Part shown: in pieces, positions 34,905 to 46,099 of the stretch | Numbering within the stretch: position 1 is the stretch's first letter | Layout: each line of letters starts with the position of its first letter | Assembly (NCBI GenBank): GCA_958299035.1 | Contig: CATQJL010000001.1 | Span: 78,947,594 to 79,011,593, forward strand | Length of the DNA: 64,000 nt | Source: Cylicocyclus nassatus | Lineage: Eukaryota; Nematoda; Chromadorea; Rhabditida; Strongylidae | Direction of reading: 5' to 3' | Made by a program: the position numbers and the translations under genes | The notes under the pieces: generated by a model | Told to the model about the DNA's origin: nothing | The model's database searches: none | The model's input: the letters and a program-made list of their open reading frames with translations, nothing else

Positions 34905-35133
34905 ACAATAATGTTATCATCATCTCATACTCTTGAATTTTGAATGAAATCAAAGTGTTGGATATGAAACTGTTAGTCCATGAAAAAGCTGCCCTGTTGT
35001 TACAATGTGTGGCAAAAATATCAGCAACTGCAAACAAGTAGCTGTATTTGACACTTAAATGATAAACCAGCATTGGAACAAGTTTTGCACAATTTTGCTC
35101 GAGCAACGAATGAGTGCACGAGTATGGAAATTC
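34905..35133 (-). CDS. candidate exon, unknown protein
   Basis: A minus-strand frame of about 76 codons follows TTGTTGTAAG and contains four cysteines (segments EFPYSCTHSLLEQNC and FATHCNNRAAFSWTN). It is followed by a GTATGA donor-like site after FKIQ. The composition is plausible for an extracellular domain. The flanking splice sites are weak and the family is unknown. Confidence 0.25.
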
Positions 35134-35564
35134 CACAACTTACAACAAACCGCTAACCTGTCTGTTTGTGAAATCGGTCTCTTGTGAAATTACAATGAGG
35201 AATTTTACAATAATTTGGCATCTAAGGACCTGCTAGTAAAGAAGGTTTATTCAGTTATGATGCTCAGTTCGCTCAGCAAAATCAATTTACGATGCAAACC
35301 AGCAAAAGGTAAGTTCTTCCTCAAGTACCTCTGCAAGCAGAGATGACGCAGTGCTGTTCAGATATGTCAAGAAACAACTAAAAATGTCTCTCGATTTGTT
35401 TTTCGATTTCCTCCATTCAATATTAAACTTTCATCGAATGTTGTCTTTATATGAAACGGCTGAGTGAGCTCTTATGTGGGACCTTATTAGGACAAGTTGC
35501 GTGACTCATTCGTAAATGAAAAATCAACCCAAGCTACAGCGCGCTAGCGTAATGCATAATAAAG

Positions 35565-35981
35565 GCACCGTCCCACTAATGGTACCTGGCTCTGGTAGTA
35601 ATGTAACAGCAGAAACCCCATAACTAAGCTACGACAGAAGTTGCAGCGCGAAAGGGGTCTACGAAGTCTACAAATCGCCCCCTCAAGTGGCCCGGATCTT
35701 ACGGTAGGCTCGGACGAGTACGAGATGCATGCAAGGTAGAGAGCAGAGTCGTTGCGGGATCCCGCACTTACTGAGTGCGCTGGGCGTGCTCTGGCCTTGC
35801 AGTTCAAAAACGCTGTCGGGGCGGCTTTCGGGACCGTAAGATCCGGGTCATTTCCGGAGCAAATTTCAGGCTTGATAGACCCCCTTTTTCGCTCCAAACT
35901 TCAGTCATCGCTTAGGTAGGGGGTCTACTTTAACAATGCCACAAAAACCCGGCACCCATCTTTTTTTGCCAGGACGCTGCC
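35565..35981. repeat. hairpin-bearing repeat block
   Basis: Begins AAAGGCACCGTCCC. An internal inverted repeat (CCCGGATCTTACGG at 35691 and CCGTAAGATCCGGG near 35837-35850) spans about 160 bp. It may be part of a larger element with 35982-36347. Confidence 0.55.
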
Positions 35982-36347
35982 TGGCACCGTTAACCCAAAA
36001 TGGAATCTATGAGATTTTAATGCCCAACAGTATGTGGTCCCCAACAGTATACTTATCAAACACGCGCTGGCAAAGGTTGCTTCCGAAGCGAGAAAATTGC
36101 TTCGAAAATCGCTCGGATGAGAGACTGCCACGTTGGTTCCGCCACTCTGAGTGGGCGTAACGTTCGTCTCGCCCATACGTGCGCGCCCAACCAATCACCG
36201 TATCGAAGAAATCGCTCTGCGGGTTCCGAAAACGGGGGTTTTCATGGTTTTCGCGGATTTTCGGCTTGATATTCGGAATCAGGGATATGAGAAGGCTCTG
36301 GAGCGGCAAAAACATGGAAGTCAGAATTTTGGGTGGACGGTGCTTTT
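35982..36347. repeat. MITE with GGCACCGTCCACCC ends
   Basis: Left end TGGCACCGTTAACCCAAAA and right end TTTTGGGTGGACGGTGCTTT. It carries the GAAAACGGGGGTTTT core at 36227. Related copies: 52476-52973 (complete) and 62228-62392 (one end only). Confidence 0.75.
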
Positions 36348-38480
36348 AAGGCTGATTGGTCAGGTGAGAAGGAAAACGATAAGAGTTGCAGTACAAGTAA
36401 ATTTCTTCAAACCTGTACTAGAGCTGTGGTTGTAGTAAGAAGTCAGATCATGAATTCGTCCGAACTCTGTTTTCACAACAGCTATGTTTTTTGCGGTTCT
36501 TTTGTTAAATACTAGTGAGCGCGTTGGGCGAGCAAAGATCGATTGAGTAGAGCTGAGCATAAAATGATGAAATCGTCTGAAGAAATCCGTGTCTATCGAT
36601 GATGACTGTGCGGATCTGTGAAGAAACTGCTGACCATCTTATATGCGTTTCCAACAAGCATTAGTATTACAAGGTTGACAGAGGATTATGAGTCAAAAAT
36701 AGGAATAAACAATCAACAATCGCTCGTTTATGAATCCTTCATGGTGCCATATGCACCTAACCTGGGCCTAGGGAATTGCGACGGAATAACAGACGACGTG
36801 ACGCAATACTTTTTCAAATGCTGCATGGGCATAATAATGCCATTCGCCATTGACGCACTGGATATCCGCGAGCTGACGAAAGTCACGCACTCTTACTGAA
36901 AACGCACATCTTTATTAACGCAAAGCTTTGAACATGAATAAAACATATTTGGAAGCTCGAAAAAGCAGCTTTCAAAATAACAGCAATCTAATTTACACGA
37001 TGCATACTTTCTTGAGTTTCACGTCTGTTGTGACTATATAATTCCGCCTCCCCCCCTCCCCCCCCCCCCCCCACTTCCCATTACGCTGGATAGTTGGGTT
37101 GTGTGAGCAGCTTAAGTCTATACGTATGATACGAGTGAAGGAATTCTTTAATTATGGAGACGACGTTACTTCTTGACATAAAAATATTATAAACTTTTGA
37201 ACAGAAAATATGAGCCGAGTCAAGTAAGCTTGTAGAATTTTTGTAGTCGATTGGGTCCTGTTCTGTTTTTTCTCAGAATTTCCTATCAGTACAAAAACAG
37301 AGAGGTAATATTTCCTAAAACATCAATTGGTCATTTTGGCTTACGATAGAGACTTCCTAGTGTTTCTTTGTGAATGACGGTAAATTAGCAGAACAGGTTG
37401 ATATAAAAGTTCAACATCGGAAAGAAAAAAACTTTGTGATGTAACAATGGTTGAAAGCTCCAACACAGATAAACGTCGAGTAACTTTTGAAATTCAGGCT
37501 TTTTCACACTGTTGGACCAGAACCTTCACCAGCAAATTTGACTCTGTTTCGATCACACAATTTCACGTGTAGCAAATTACCTAAAGCATGTTTGTGATGG
37601 AAAGGCTGTGATGCTGTTTTCAGATTACTATCTGTGTTAAAAAAAGTCTTCCTTCATCGGTTTGATTGGCACTTAGAATGTTTTTTGCATAAGGACAAAG
37701 AAAGGATACTTAGTAGCTGTGGCCTTTTCAGATAAGATTATATTGTTACACTTGGAACGCTAACTAGAATTCGTTTTCGCTAATCGTTTCCTTTGAAGAC
37801 TTTATGGAAATTTCCGCGCAAAGTTCGGTAATCTAAAAAAGTACAATCGGAACTGCGGTTTTCAGCCTTGCATTGCTTCAACCTCTTCTTATAAGTTTGG
37901 AGTCCTTGGTGTAAAACACGTCTTTGCTCTACAAAACTATGGAAAATCACTCTGCGCTAAAATGTATCATTGCGAACAACTTCTTTCAATTAACTTTTCA
38001 TCAATTCATCGTTTTCAAAACGCCATTCTCCAAAACACTTTCAGTAAATATAGAAACACTCTAATGGAAGAATGATTCTTTGTCAAATTTTGATGAATAA
38101 GGTTGGTTTCAGACCGCGCCTGTACTCACCGGAATTTACCAAATGAGCGAAACGAGGATGCCGTCGATTACTTGTGACTGATATATACGCTTCACAAGCG
38201 GTATTCCATGCGCGTTTCAAAAACCCAATTCCCAAGAACAGCTCTTCTCTCATTTGGCAGGTTTCGGTTTCTAACGGGTTCAGGTGATTTTGGACGGATA
38301 ACGGCGGGTATCAGCGCGGCTGAAGCCTCTACTCGAAGACGTGCTTATGTCTTGAAAATGCCAAACTCATAAGAAGAACCTTGATAAAGGCAATGCAAAA
38401 CCGAAAACGAGAAAAAAATTAGAACTTACTTTTGCATATTAGAGTTTTTAGAGTCATTATTCTTTCTTCAAAAATAATTG
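36348..38480. other. copy A sequence collinear with 59840-61960
   Basis: Includes a poly-C tract (37050-37072). The open frame 36618-36899 is interrupted by stops and indels in copy B, so it is not a conserved gene. No exon with conserved frame was found. Confidence 0.45.
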
Positions 38481-39120
38481 CCCGTGTTACCGGTGTTGAA
38501 AGTGTTGCCAGTGTTGAAAGTGTTGAAAGTGTTGCCGGTGTTGAAAGTGTTGAAGGTGTTGCCGGTGTTGAAAGTGTTGAATGTGGGAATCATTAGTCTT
38601 GCAGTTTCATTCTTCCTCGAACGATCTCACCTGCTGGTGAGTTCGTCTGAAATGGAAATGGGCAGTGGGAAATAGGAAATGAGACTGAAATAAAATAGGA
38701 AATGCTTTCGCAGAAGCTCCGCGAACAAGCTTTTTAGAAAGTGAAGGACTTGTTTAAAAGAAGCAATCTCCAACATTTGAGAACGCTGCGAGACCTCCCA
38801 TAGGTCTTTTGCTCACTAATCGCAAAAGCGCCGATTCGGCACCTAACACGCATTCTCATCAGACCTTACATCTCAGGTGTTGGAGATTGCCTATTCAGAA
38901 CAAGTCCTTCACTTTCCAAAAAGTTCGTTCGAAAAGCTTTTGCGAAAGCATTTTCTATTTCATTTCAGTCTCACTTCTCATTTCCCATTTCCATTCCAGA
39001 CGTACTCACCAGCCGATGAGATCGTTCGAGGAAGAACGAAACTGCAAGACTGATGATTCCCACATTCAACACTTTCAACACCGGCAACACCTTCAACACT
39101 TTCAACACCGGTAACACGGG
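38481..39120. mobile_element. 640-bp foldback with minisatellite arms
   Basis: The ends CCCGTGTTACCGGTGTTGAA and its complement are perfect. The first 100 bp of each arm are tandem 9-mers (GTTGAAAGT, GTTGCCGGT). The arms continue with GAACGATCTCA and matching sequence toward a short centre. It replaces the left half of an older foldback in copy A. Confidence 0.9.
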
Positions 39121-39129
39121 CAAAGTATG

Positions 39130-39945
39130 GCCAAAGCCAAAGTTGTACTGGTCATACTTCTGTTAAGAAGAAATGGGTTATTAGGATAATGAGACTTTTG
39201 ATAAAACCTCATCGAAAATTTCATGACTTCGATATCATCCGATCTCAGCAAAAACATGCTTATAAGGGAATGGTCAAAACTTAACCCCGCCGTACCAAAC
39301 ATGCTGTATATCATCGTCCGCTGATTGAATGTAGGATTATTATCTGCTGAGCGACTACCTGGGAGGAGTTACGAGCGTGTAAATGAGTGATTTGTCAAAT
39401 GCTCAGTGGCGCGTCTTCCAGGAACTAAGTTTCCAAAAACATTAAGTTTTATGGTGAGCGTGCTTCTTCTTTGTGATTGAAATAGCCATAGGTACTGTAA
39501 ATCCTCGCCATCAGGCGGCCTCGAAACTGAAAACTTGAAAAATTTTTCATCGTTGAATGCTTGTAACTTCTCCCAGGTAGTCGCTTGGCAGATGAAATTA
39601 TATTTGAAATCAGCGTTCAAAGAAGAGTCCGATGATATACAGATTATTTGGAATGGCTAAGTTTTGATCATTTTCTCGTTAGCATTGTCGGGTTGATTGA
39701 TTAGTACAATTTTAAAAAGCAATGACTTCGAAAAAAGAAAAATATCTTTGAAGAAAAGACGGTCTGCCGCCGGGGATCATGAGGGAATGAAATCATACCA
39801 AAATCTGGAAAGTGCGGCTTGAGCAAATTTTCGCCCCTTTTCGTGACACTTGCAAAATAAATAAACAGCGAGAAATCCGGATGTTTTAGAGCTCTAAAAA
39901 ATAAAGCTTTTTCCTTTCCTTATCGAGGATGTCATTGCATGCGGT
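39130..39945. repeat. right part of an old GGGCCGCATGC-family foldback
   Basis: Shares CATCGAAAATTTCATGACTTC and GCAAAAACATGCTTA with 4702-5383 and ends GATGTCATTGCATGCGGTC. The fuller B copy is 62540-63507. Confidence 0.7.
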
Positions 39946-40106
39946 CTCAGTCTGATTGCCCTAAGCGAAAGGGCTTGTAAGTGTGAACACCAAATAACTC
40001 GCGAAATAATTTAGCTTAACTGTTTCTGGCTAGTATATCTAAGCCTCAACTAAGCGCCTGACTGAAATAGTGACATTTTACCATCTTACTCTTGATTGGC
40101 CTTACA

Positions 40107-40253
40107 TTATAGCTACAGGATCGGTCTCTACGTCATGTGCAAACTCACTGTTATTTATATAAGTGCCATCAGCATATTGAAACCGTAGGTAGTCCTTTTG
40201 GTCGCAGTTTATGGTGACTGGACACAATGGCGGATAACCATATGTAACTGCCT
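40107..40253 (-). CDS. candidate exon, cysteine-rich secreted type
   Basis: After CTCTTTCAAG the minus-strand frame reads AVTYGYPPLCPVTINCDQKD and continues about 28 residues (FQYADGTYINNSEF) to a GTAAGG donor. The Cys-Pro ... Ile-x-Cys-Asp pattern resembles the first half of nematode C6/DUF281-like extracellular domains; that resemblance is from memory and tentative. The edge of the segmental duplication (39997) lies just downstream, where the next exon would be expected. Confidence 0.35.
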
Positions 40254-41416
40254 TGAAAGAGTAATTTAACATGATTAGCGACAGGCAGTTTAGGTTTAAC
40301 GTAGATACTAGTAAAGCTGATTCGTATACAACCACCTCAATAATATTGTGATTTAATGTTGTCTGATCGAAGTGAAACGGTGTATAATTCGTCTACGTGT
40401 TCTATGTCCTCTTAGTTCGAAGAATTTTTAAAACTGCATTGAGGCAACACAATGGAAGGTAAGATGCAGCTGCAGCTGGTTGTGAAAACAACCTCTTTGC
40501 GGTAACGATAACTTCGTCTTTGTTGCTTATGAAAAAGCACTGAAAGCCGCAAACGAAGTTACGCAATCTAAATAAGACCGAGTAAATGTCAATGTATGTT
40601 TCTAAAAATTTGGACGTTTTATAATTTCAAAAAAGCTCTCCGACGCCCTTGTTTACAAATTTCAATAAATAGCTTCCTCATCAAGCACAGTCCTTCGGAT
40701 CTTCTTAGTTAATAATTTTTTTAAAGATAAAAATTATACAGTTGTACCAATATGATGTGCAGTCTGATCTTTGACAACTTCAAATTCCCCGCGTATAGCG
40801 GGCGTGGCCTAGGCGGCCGCGGACAAAAAGTTCGAGACTTGCCGTCGCGCAGATTGATAATTGCAATTAGCTGGTGATTTTCGGGCCGCGCCGCTTCTGC
40901 TGATTTTCTTCTTGATTTCTCATTATTTTGTTTTCAGGCGTCGTGCATGTGAAGCTGCAATCTCTATGACTTTTACTTTTCTTGATCGCTGTTTGACGCC
41001 AGGCCAGCATGCAATTTAGGCATGTGCACTGCAAATGTCATACAACTGCAATATGCTCGCTATCTTCTTTTTAGATTCGTCGGAATGAATCAAATGTTTA
41101 TTTCATGTTTATTTCGACTTTTTATTCCACTGCTTGTGTATACTGCGATCTCTAAGAATTGTTTGCTTCTTAGAAGTTGCCACGCCTAGCCATTGCTCAG
41201 GCACATGGCGCTGTCAAAACTCTGATATTTATGATTGTAGTGCCATCCATCTTATAAGAACTGCGTGTTTTATCAAACTAAGCTCATTCAGGGATTTTAT
41301 CTATCTGATTCTGCTTAATTACGATGCGAGTGGTAAACTGAGAGCTTGTTGATTGCGGAAAACGTCTTTGTTAATTCGTATAGCAGAAATACTTCTGCTC
41401 TAAACAGGTTGGTTAG
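40254..41416. other. intergenic, with a GC-rich island
   Basis: 40785-40900 is GC-rich (GGGCGTGGCCTAGGCGGCCG) and is followed by a TTTTGTTTTCAG acceptor at 40937 with a 25-codon open frame. This might be an exon start, but the peptide is unconvincing. Confidence 0.3.
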
Positions 41417-41974
41417 GTGTTCTTTATTCCCTATCCCGGCCTAAAGTTTCAACTCCTTCGTCTTCCTCAGAGGAATGAAAATGGCTCAAAGCGTCAACCG
41501 AGGAACGAACATCAAGTACCACCTCCATTTCTTCTAGTTTCCAACCAATCAAAGGTTATCGTGACAGGGAAAAGTTACGAATTCTGGAAATGGTGCAACA
41601 AAACTTACGGACCCATAACACAAAGCTCATTGTACGTTTGTCTGTCCGTGTATTTGTATTTACGCCTGCTTGCATACATATGTTCCAAGCTGAATGCTCT
41701 GCTAAACCGATTCGATTCAAACTACCCGTCTAGTCGCGGCTATTCACACATAGCCGCGACTAGACGGGTACTCATTCAACTGATTGGCAGCTGGAAGACC
41801 ACCGCTTGCACCCGCTACGCACTGTACGATATTTTCGCGAGCGTGTTCTCATTAGCCTTGACTAAGCCTCAAAGCCCTCTCCCCCAAGCCGACAATCCGC
41901 TGCATCAAAGGGTGCCACCCATTTCATTATCGTCAATGTTGGCTTATCAGGCGCTGAGAGTCTTGGTGAAGTGA
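41417..41974 (+). CDS. 185-codon open frame, doubtful
   Basis: The longest frame outside the retrotransposon. It has segments such as SYEFWKWCNKTYGPITQSS and a Pro-rich end. No family is recognised. It runs through a perfect 20-bp hairpin (41723-41770) and a repeat-like motif, which argues that it is at least partly fortuitous. Confidence 0.2.
   Translation: MFFIPYPGLKFQLLRLPQRNENGSKRQPRNEHQVPPPFLLVSNQSKVIVTGKSYEFWKWCNKTYGPITQSSLYVCLSVYLYLRLLAYICSKLNALLNRFDSNYPSSRGYSHIAATRRVLIQLIGSWKTTACTRYALYDIFASVFSLALTKPQSPLPQADNPLHQRVPPISLSSMLAYQALRVLVK
41723..41770. repeat. perfect 20-bp hairpin
   Basis: TACCCGTCTAGTCGCGGCTA (41723-41742), loop TTCACACA, exact complement at 41751-41770. Confidence 0.95.
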
Positions 41975-42967
41975 TCATATGATTTGACAGCGAGAAATTT
42001 CAAAAATCTAATGTCTTCTTGCCACCTTTGAGCTAGAGTTCAGAAATTTAGTACGGGGGGAAAAGGGAAGTACTTTTGCCCCTTTCGAAGTGTTTCAAAT
42101 GCGTATGCTGTTTTTATTAGGCGTCCTAAAAGTAGTTCGCCTTTTTCAAATGAAACACATTTTGTGGAACAAAGATCTCTAAGAGATCTTGTTAGCATTC
42201 GAAATTTCATTCTATTTCTGATGACTATAAAATCGTTGCAGCACAGGTGAGGGAACCCTCGGAATATTACCATCTGCAGCCCATGCTTTTTTATGATAAT
42301 CAACTTTGACAGTTCTAGACTCCGATATCAACCCTCCAAAGGAGTCCAAGTAACATCTGCATAGAGCGAACTCTACTGGATGCAAAGCAAATTTTCTCTC
42401 CTTCCCATAATTCGTCACATTTTTTTAAATAAACTTCCAAATGATGCCACTAATTTCTATACGTTCATTAAAATCTCTTAGATCAATAAGGGAGAGCAGT
42501 TCGAATGCTATTCAATGCAGTTTTTTTCCTCTTTTTGATGGGTGTTTTTTTGTTCCCGTTTCGTAGAGTTTTCGGTAATAAAATCATTATAAGTCATGTT
42601 TTTTTACGCGCTTTTCCGAAAATTCGAAAATTATTATTTCATTCTTAAAATTATTTCATTCTTAAACTCTTATTTACTATATAGAATTTATCGAATCACA
42701 GTGAAAGTTTCAAATTCCAAACTCTTATTGTTGTTTGATGCGATTGTGGCTGGCGTAAGCCTGCCAAAATCCGTTGGTTTTGGTGAAGAAATCTCGCCAA
42801 TACATAAGTTATGTGAGCTACTCCTTGTAAGTGTGATTTTGGCGACCTAACCCAAAAACAGCGTCCGTCCAAAACCCACCTTACTTAAATTAGCATATAG
42901 TCGTCAAGGTGGACCCAGGGATATCCAATACTTTTTTATAGTCCTTTAACATGATCTCTTAGGGATG
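41975..42967. other. intergenic with two overlapping minus frames
   Basis: 42040-42418 has two overlapping minus-strand open frames that both look protein-like. Neither has clear splice signals. 42428-42470 resembles the start of the 54700 exon. Confidence 0.3.
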
Positions 42968-43087
42968 AGCCAGACTGTGCTGCATACGCGGCGCACGCAG
43001 TCTACGCAGCGCACGCTCGGTATGTTTCACCATGGCGACGTACGCGGCGTACGCTGCATACCTGTGTACGCCGCGCAGTCTGGCGCA
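42968..43087. repeat. GC-rich CGYACG cluster with inverted ends
   Basis: GCCAGACTG at the left and CAGTCTGGC at the right bracket a run of purine-pyrimidine alternating TACGCGGCG variants. Likely a small foldback. Confidence 0.6.
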
Positions 43088-44165
43088 ACCCCTGAAGGGT
43101 ATATGTGCCTGTGATACGTATCACAAACCGGTTCTGGCTTCACAAACCTCTCCATGAGGACGTGTGCTCACGCAAGCAAAAGCTCTGAAATGCAACTGCG
43201 CCCATGCTTGGCAGCTCCTCCCCTCTGGCAAACCGAGAAGGAGTAATAATCAACTCGTCCACGCTCTTGAAACAAGGTCCCAGAAATCGGGCTTTTTGAC
43301 GGTTTTGGAGTTTGAACTTTATGAGTCATTACGACCACAAAGACCCGAGAATGGCAAAAACTTGGGAGGCGAAATAGAAATTGAAGCCTGCATCGTCTTG
43401 TTTTTCCATTTTTATCTCTGCATTCGATTTATAGTAGGAGCTCGTAAAGACGCGCTTGCAGAAAAAAGATTTTGCTTTACAACAAAATTAAGTAGAAGCA
43501 ATCCCGGGAGCACAAACAAAAGTTACTTATTTCAAAGAATTGAACGGCAGGACTTTTAGAACAATCAAATAATTATCGTTATCCATCCCAACACTAGAAA
43601 CAATAACGAGGTGCAACAGGTATAGAAATTGCTGCATGAAAAAGGAACGGAAAGTTGAGTCTATCGTAGCTTTTCGACATCAAAAGTGTTGACGTCGGGT
43701 TGAGTTTGTCGTGGTTTTTAGATGTTAACCGAGCAATGTCGGATGTCTCAGCTGTACCATCTACATGATCAATTGTGGTTGAAATGAGATAAGAAAATGT
43801 TAATGCTGCAAGGATGAAGAAATGTGTTTTGAGAAAACTGGGTGAGGAATCGCAAGTATGGCATTGAGGCTAGGAATGAAGGAACAGGAGCAAATCATTT
43901 TCTGCAACGTAATCACTTATCGGTACGGGTCAGTCCATTCCCTGTCAAAAGTAATTTTATTCAGTAACCTCGTTGACCTCGTTGCAGAATTAGGTTGAAA
44001 TAGCTTTGCACAAAGGAGACGCGTTTTCCTAGCTAGGCCTCCACCCCTTGAAACAGCTACTAAACAACGTAAAAGATACAGCCAGCAGAAACCTTACACG
44101 ATGCATATATCAAAACCCTGCATGTCGTGTAATCATTGCAGTTAGGGCATTAGATAACCGCTCTG
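43088..44165. other. repeat-derived and intergenic sequence
   Basis: 43160-43380 is a partial copy of the AACTCGTCC/GAAATCGGG MITE interior. The rest is unassigned. Confidence 0.4.
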
Positions 44166-44167
44166 GC

Positions 44168-44391
44168 TAGGCACGCGCGCCATACATGATCCTCTTGATC
44201 CACTTGGTCCGCTTGATCTGCTTCATCATTGATCGATTCAGTAAACTGAGCAATAGCAAAGCGGTTGTACGCTTGATCCACTTTATCCACTTTATCCACT
44301 TCACTATTGGTCAGTTCACTGAATAGACCAATGATGAACCGGATCAAGTGGATCAAGTGATTAAGCGGATCAAGTATGGCGCGTGCCTTAG
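44168..44391. repeat. 224-bp foldback with CTTGATCCA subrepeats
   Basis: Left TAGGCACGCGCGCCATAC and right GTATGGCGCGTGCCTTA pair, and the arms continue about 100 bp each. Repeated CTTGATCCACTT units occur in both arms. Confidence 0.85.
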
Positions 44392-44965
44392 ATTTCAGAA
44401 CAAATCCGTGTAAAGTGCCAAAATTGTAGACAATGCATTCGATTTTTCCGCCTAGACGGACAACTTTGTAAAGTTATTGCTTACTGTTGATTTCCTTAGA
44501 AAGAAAAAATAGACATGATTACAAATGTACTAAAGAGATAGCTAAAATCAGAACTTTTGACTAGTGTAACATGCCGCATGACATTTTTTCGCGTAAAGTT
44601 GTGATTTGGTATGCAACCTTCAAAGAGCAGTTTAAACATAATACATTTTGCTTCTTCAAAAAACGCATCCTCAAAGCGTTGTAACAAATACACTGGGATA
44701 CATAGGATCACTTAGCGAAATATAGTTTCATTTCTCTCAATTCATGATATTCATAAGCATTTCTTTAATAGAATTTTTGCCATTCTAAGTTTACGAAAGA
44801 ACAAGAGATTAATTTTGCAGTAGTTTTGAAACGGATGAATCATTTCACATGAAAGCTTTTGAAACTGCGAATATTACTCAACGTTTTTGAGACGCTTTGC
44901 GAAAAATTTGCATTAATTAAACATCCGGAATTCAGTATTTAAGTGAAGCTAAAACAAAAGCTTAC
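44392..44965. other. intergenic or intron sequence
   Basis: If the 44966-45074 exon is real this is its downstream intron. A minus-strand open frame at 44496-44711 has one possible acceptor only. Confidence 0.3.
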
Positions 44966-45074
44966 CTTGGATCTCTGTCGCAAGGTCCATTAATAGGGCA
45001 GAGACTGCCGCTGTACAAATCTAAGGGACACTGGCATTGTGGAAGTGTTGTTGGTGGTGGAAGTGTTGTCACAA
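44966..45074 (-). CDS. internal exon, Thr/Pro linker and cysteine-rich segment
   Basis: Minus strand, 109 bp, acceptor ATCTATTTAG and donor GTAAGC. The 35 full codons give a Thr/Pro linker (TTLPPPTTLP) followed by CQCPLDLYSGSLCPINGPCD, with five cysteines. A Thr-rich linker before a cysteine-rich module is typical of nematode secreted or surface proteins. Intron phases are 1 and 2. It is the cleanest internal exon in the window. The remaining exons of the gene were not identified. Confidence 0.5.
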
Positions 45075-45937
45075 CTAAATAGATATAAGGCAGTTGAAAA
45101 CAAGCTTGTTTTCTTCTTTGAAGCATGTATTTCTAGATAATCCGCGGTCATGAATTGCTGCTTCCACAGATTCAATAACTTTCATTTGTCCATAGCTTCT
45201 ATATTGAACATGTCATGGTCATCAAAAACTAGACGCCAACAAAACTTTCTCAGGTTTACTCTTTTGTCGGACACTTCTCCAAGTCAGATAAAGTTGAGTG
45301 CACGAAATCACCCAAATCGCCATAGGCTAGACTCCCACGAGCCTGTCTCTTGCGGGCTAAATTTGGCAAGAATCATCACAAATTTATCAATCAATCATTT
45401 CCAACTATTTGAAGAAAATGTGAGAGATTTACGGTGTACACCTCGTTTTTGAAAGTGGCTTAGAACCTTCTGTCGTCCTAAATGAGCAGTGTACGCAATT
45501 GCTGTGGTCTCCAAATTGCCTACTCGGATTTTAACATGATCAATATCTACAAGGCTTTAGTCTATGGTGCTACCCGCTTGTATAAGTTGCACAAAAGGTA
45601 GCGAGACACGAAAATAAGAAACAGCATGCATTGTTCAAGACTGCTCATTTTTTTCTGCTATCGTATGTGTCTCCTATGCCTTGGCGTTCCCAACACTTCT
45701 TCAAAAAAAAAGTTTGGGAAGAGAAAGAGAAGCGGCAAAAAATTTTTTGATAGAGGTGCGTTGCGTCAGCCGCACACTCCGAGAATTGTTTGGGGTCCCA
45801 CCCCAAAGCAAGACATCTGCTACCTTACAACTACTTGCAGACTTCTGTAAATGCAATTTGTGGTCTCTTTTGCTTCTACTCGAGGATGCGATCAGATGAT
45901 GGGTGGTCTAGGCCAAGCGCCATCGGCTAAGGTGGTC
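45075..45937. other. intergenic, no supported exon
   Basis: Overlapping plus-strand open frames at 45150-45452 and 45626-45899 have protein-like parts but no splice support. Confidence 0.3.
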
Positions 45938-46062
45938 TTTCGTGCGAAATTGCCTGATTGATTTTGCTAGCGCTATATGCTCATATTGGAAATTGTATGG
46001 TTTTTCGTGCGAAATTGCCTGATTGATTTTGCTAGCGCTATATGCTCATATTGGAAATTGTA
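45938..46062. repeat. 65-bp tandem duplication
   Basis: TTTCGTGCGAAATTGCCTGA and the following 40 bases are repeated exactly with a period of 65 bp. Confidence 0.95.
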
Positions 46063-46099
46063 AAGTTCATTTCATGAGAGGATCTTTTCATTGAAACAA

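Larger units (their letters stand above)
25442..39997 (+). repeat. segmental duplication, copy A
   Basis: Collinear with 56643-63551 in direct orientation. Anchor pairs include 25500/56700, 26030/57240, 29960/57930, 31180/58720, 33080/59480, 36350/59840, 37040/60540, 38110/61640 and 39940/63490. Copy A is about 7.6 kb longer, mainly from later insertions: the RTE, two foldbacks and a block of about 3 kb. Confidence 0.9.

Noticed and set aside
36618..36899. 93-codon plus-strand frame as a gene
   Set aside because: The collinear region of copy B (60120-60400) has stops and frameshifts without codon-position bias.
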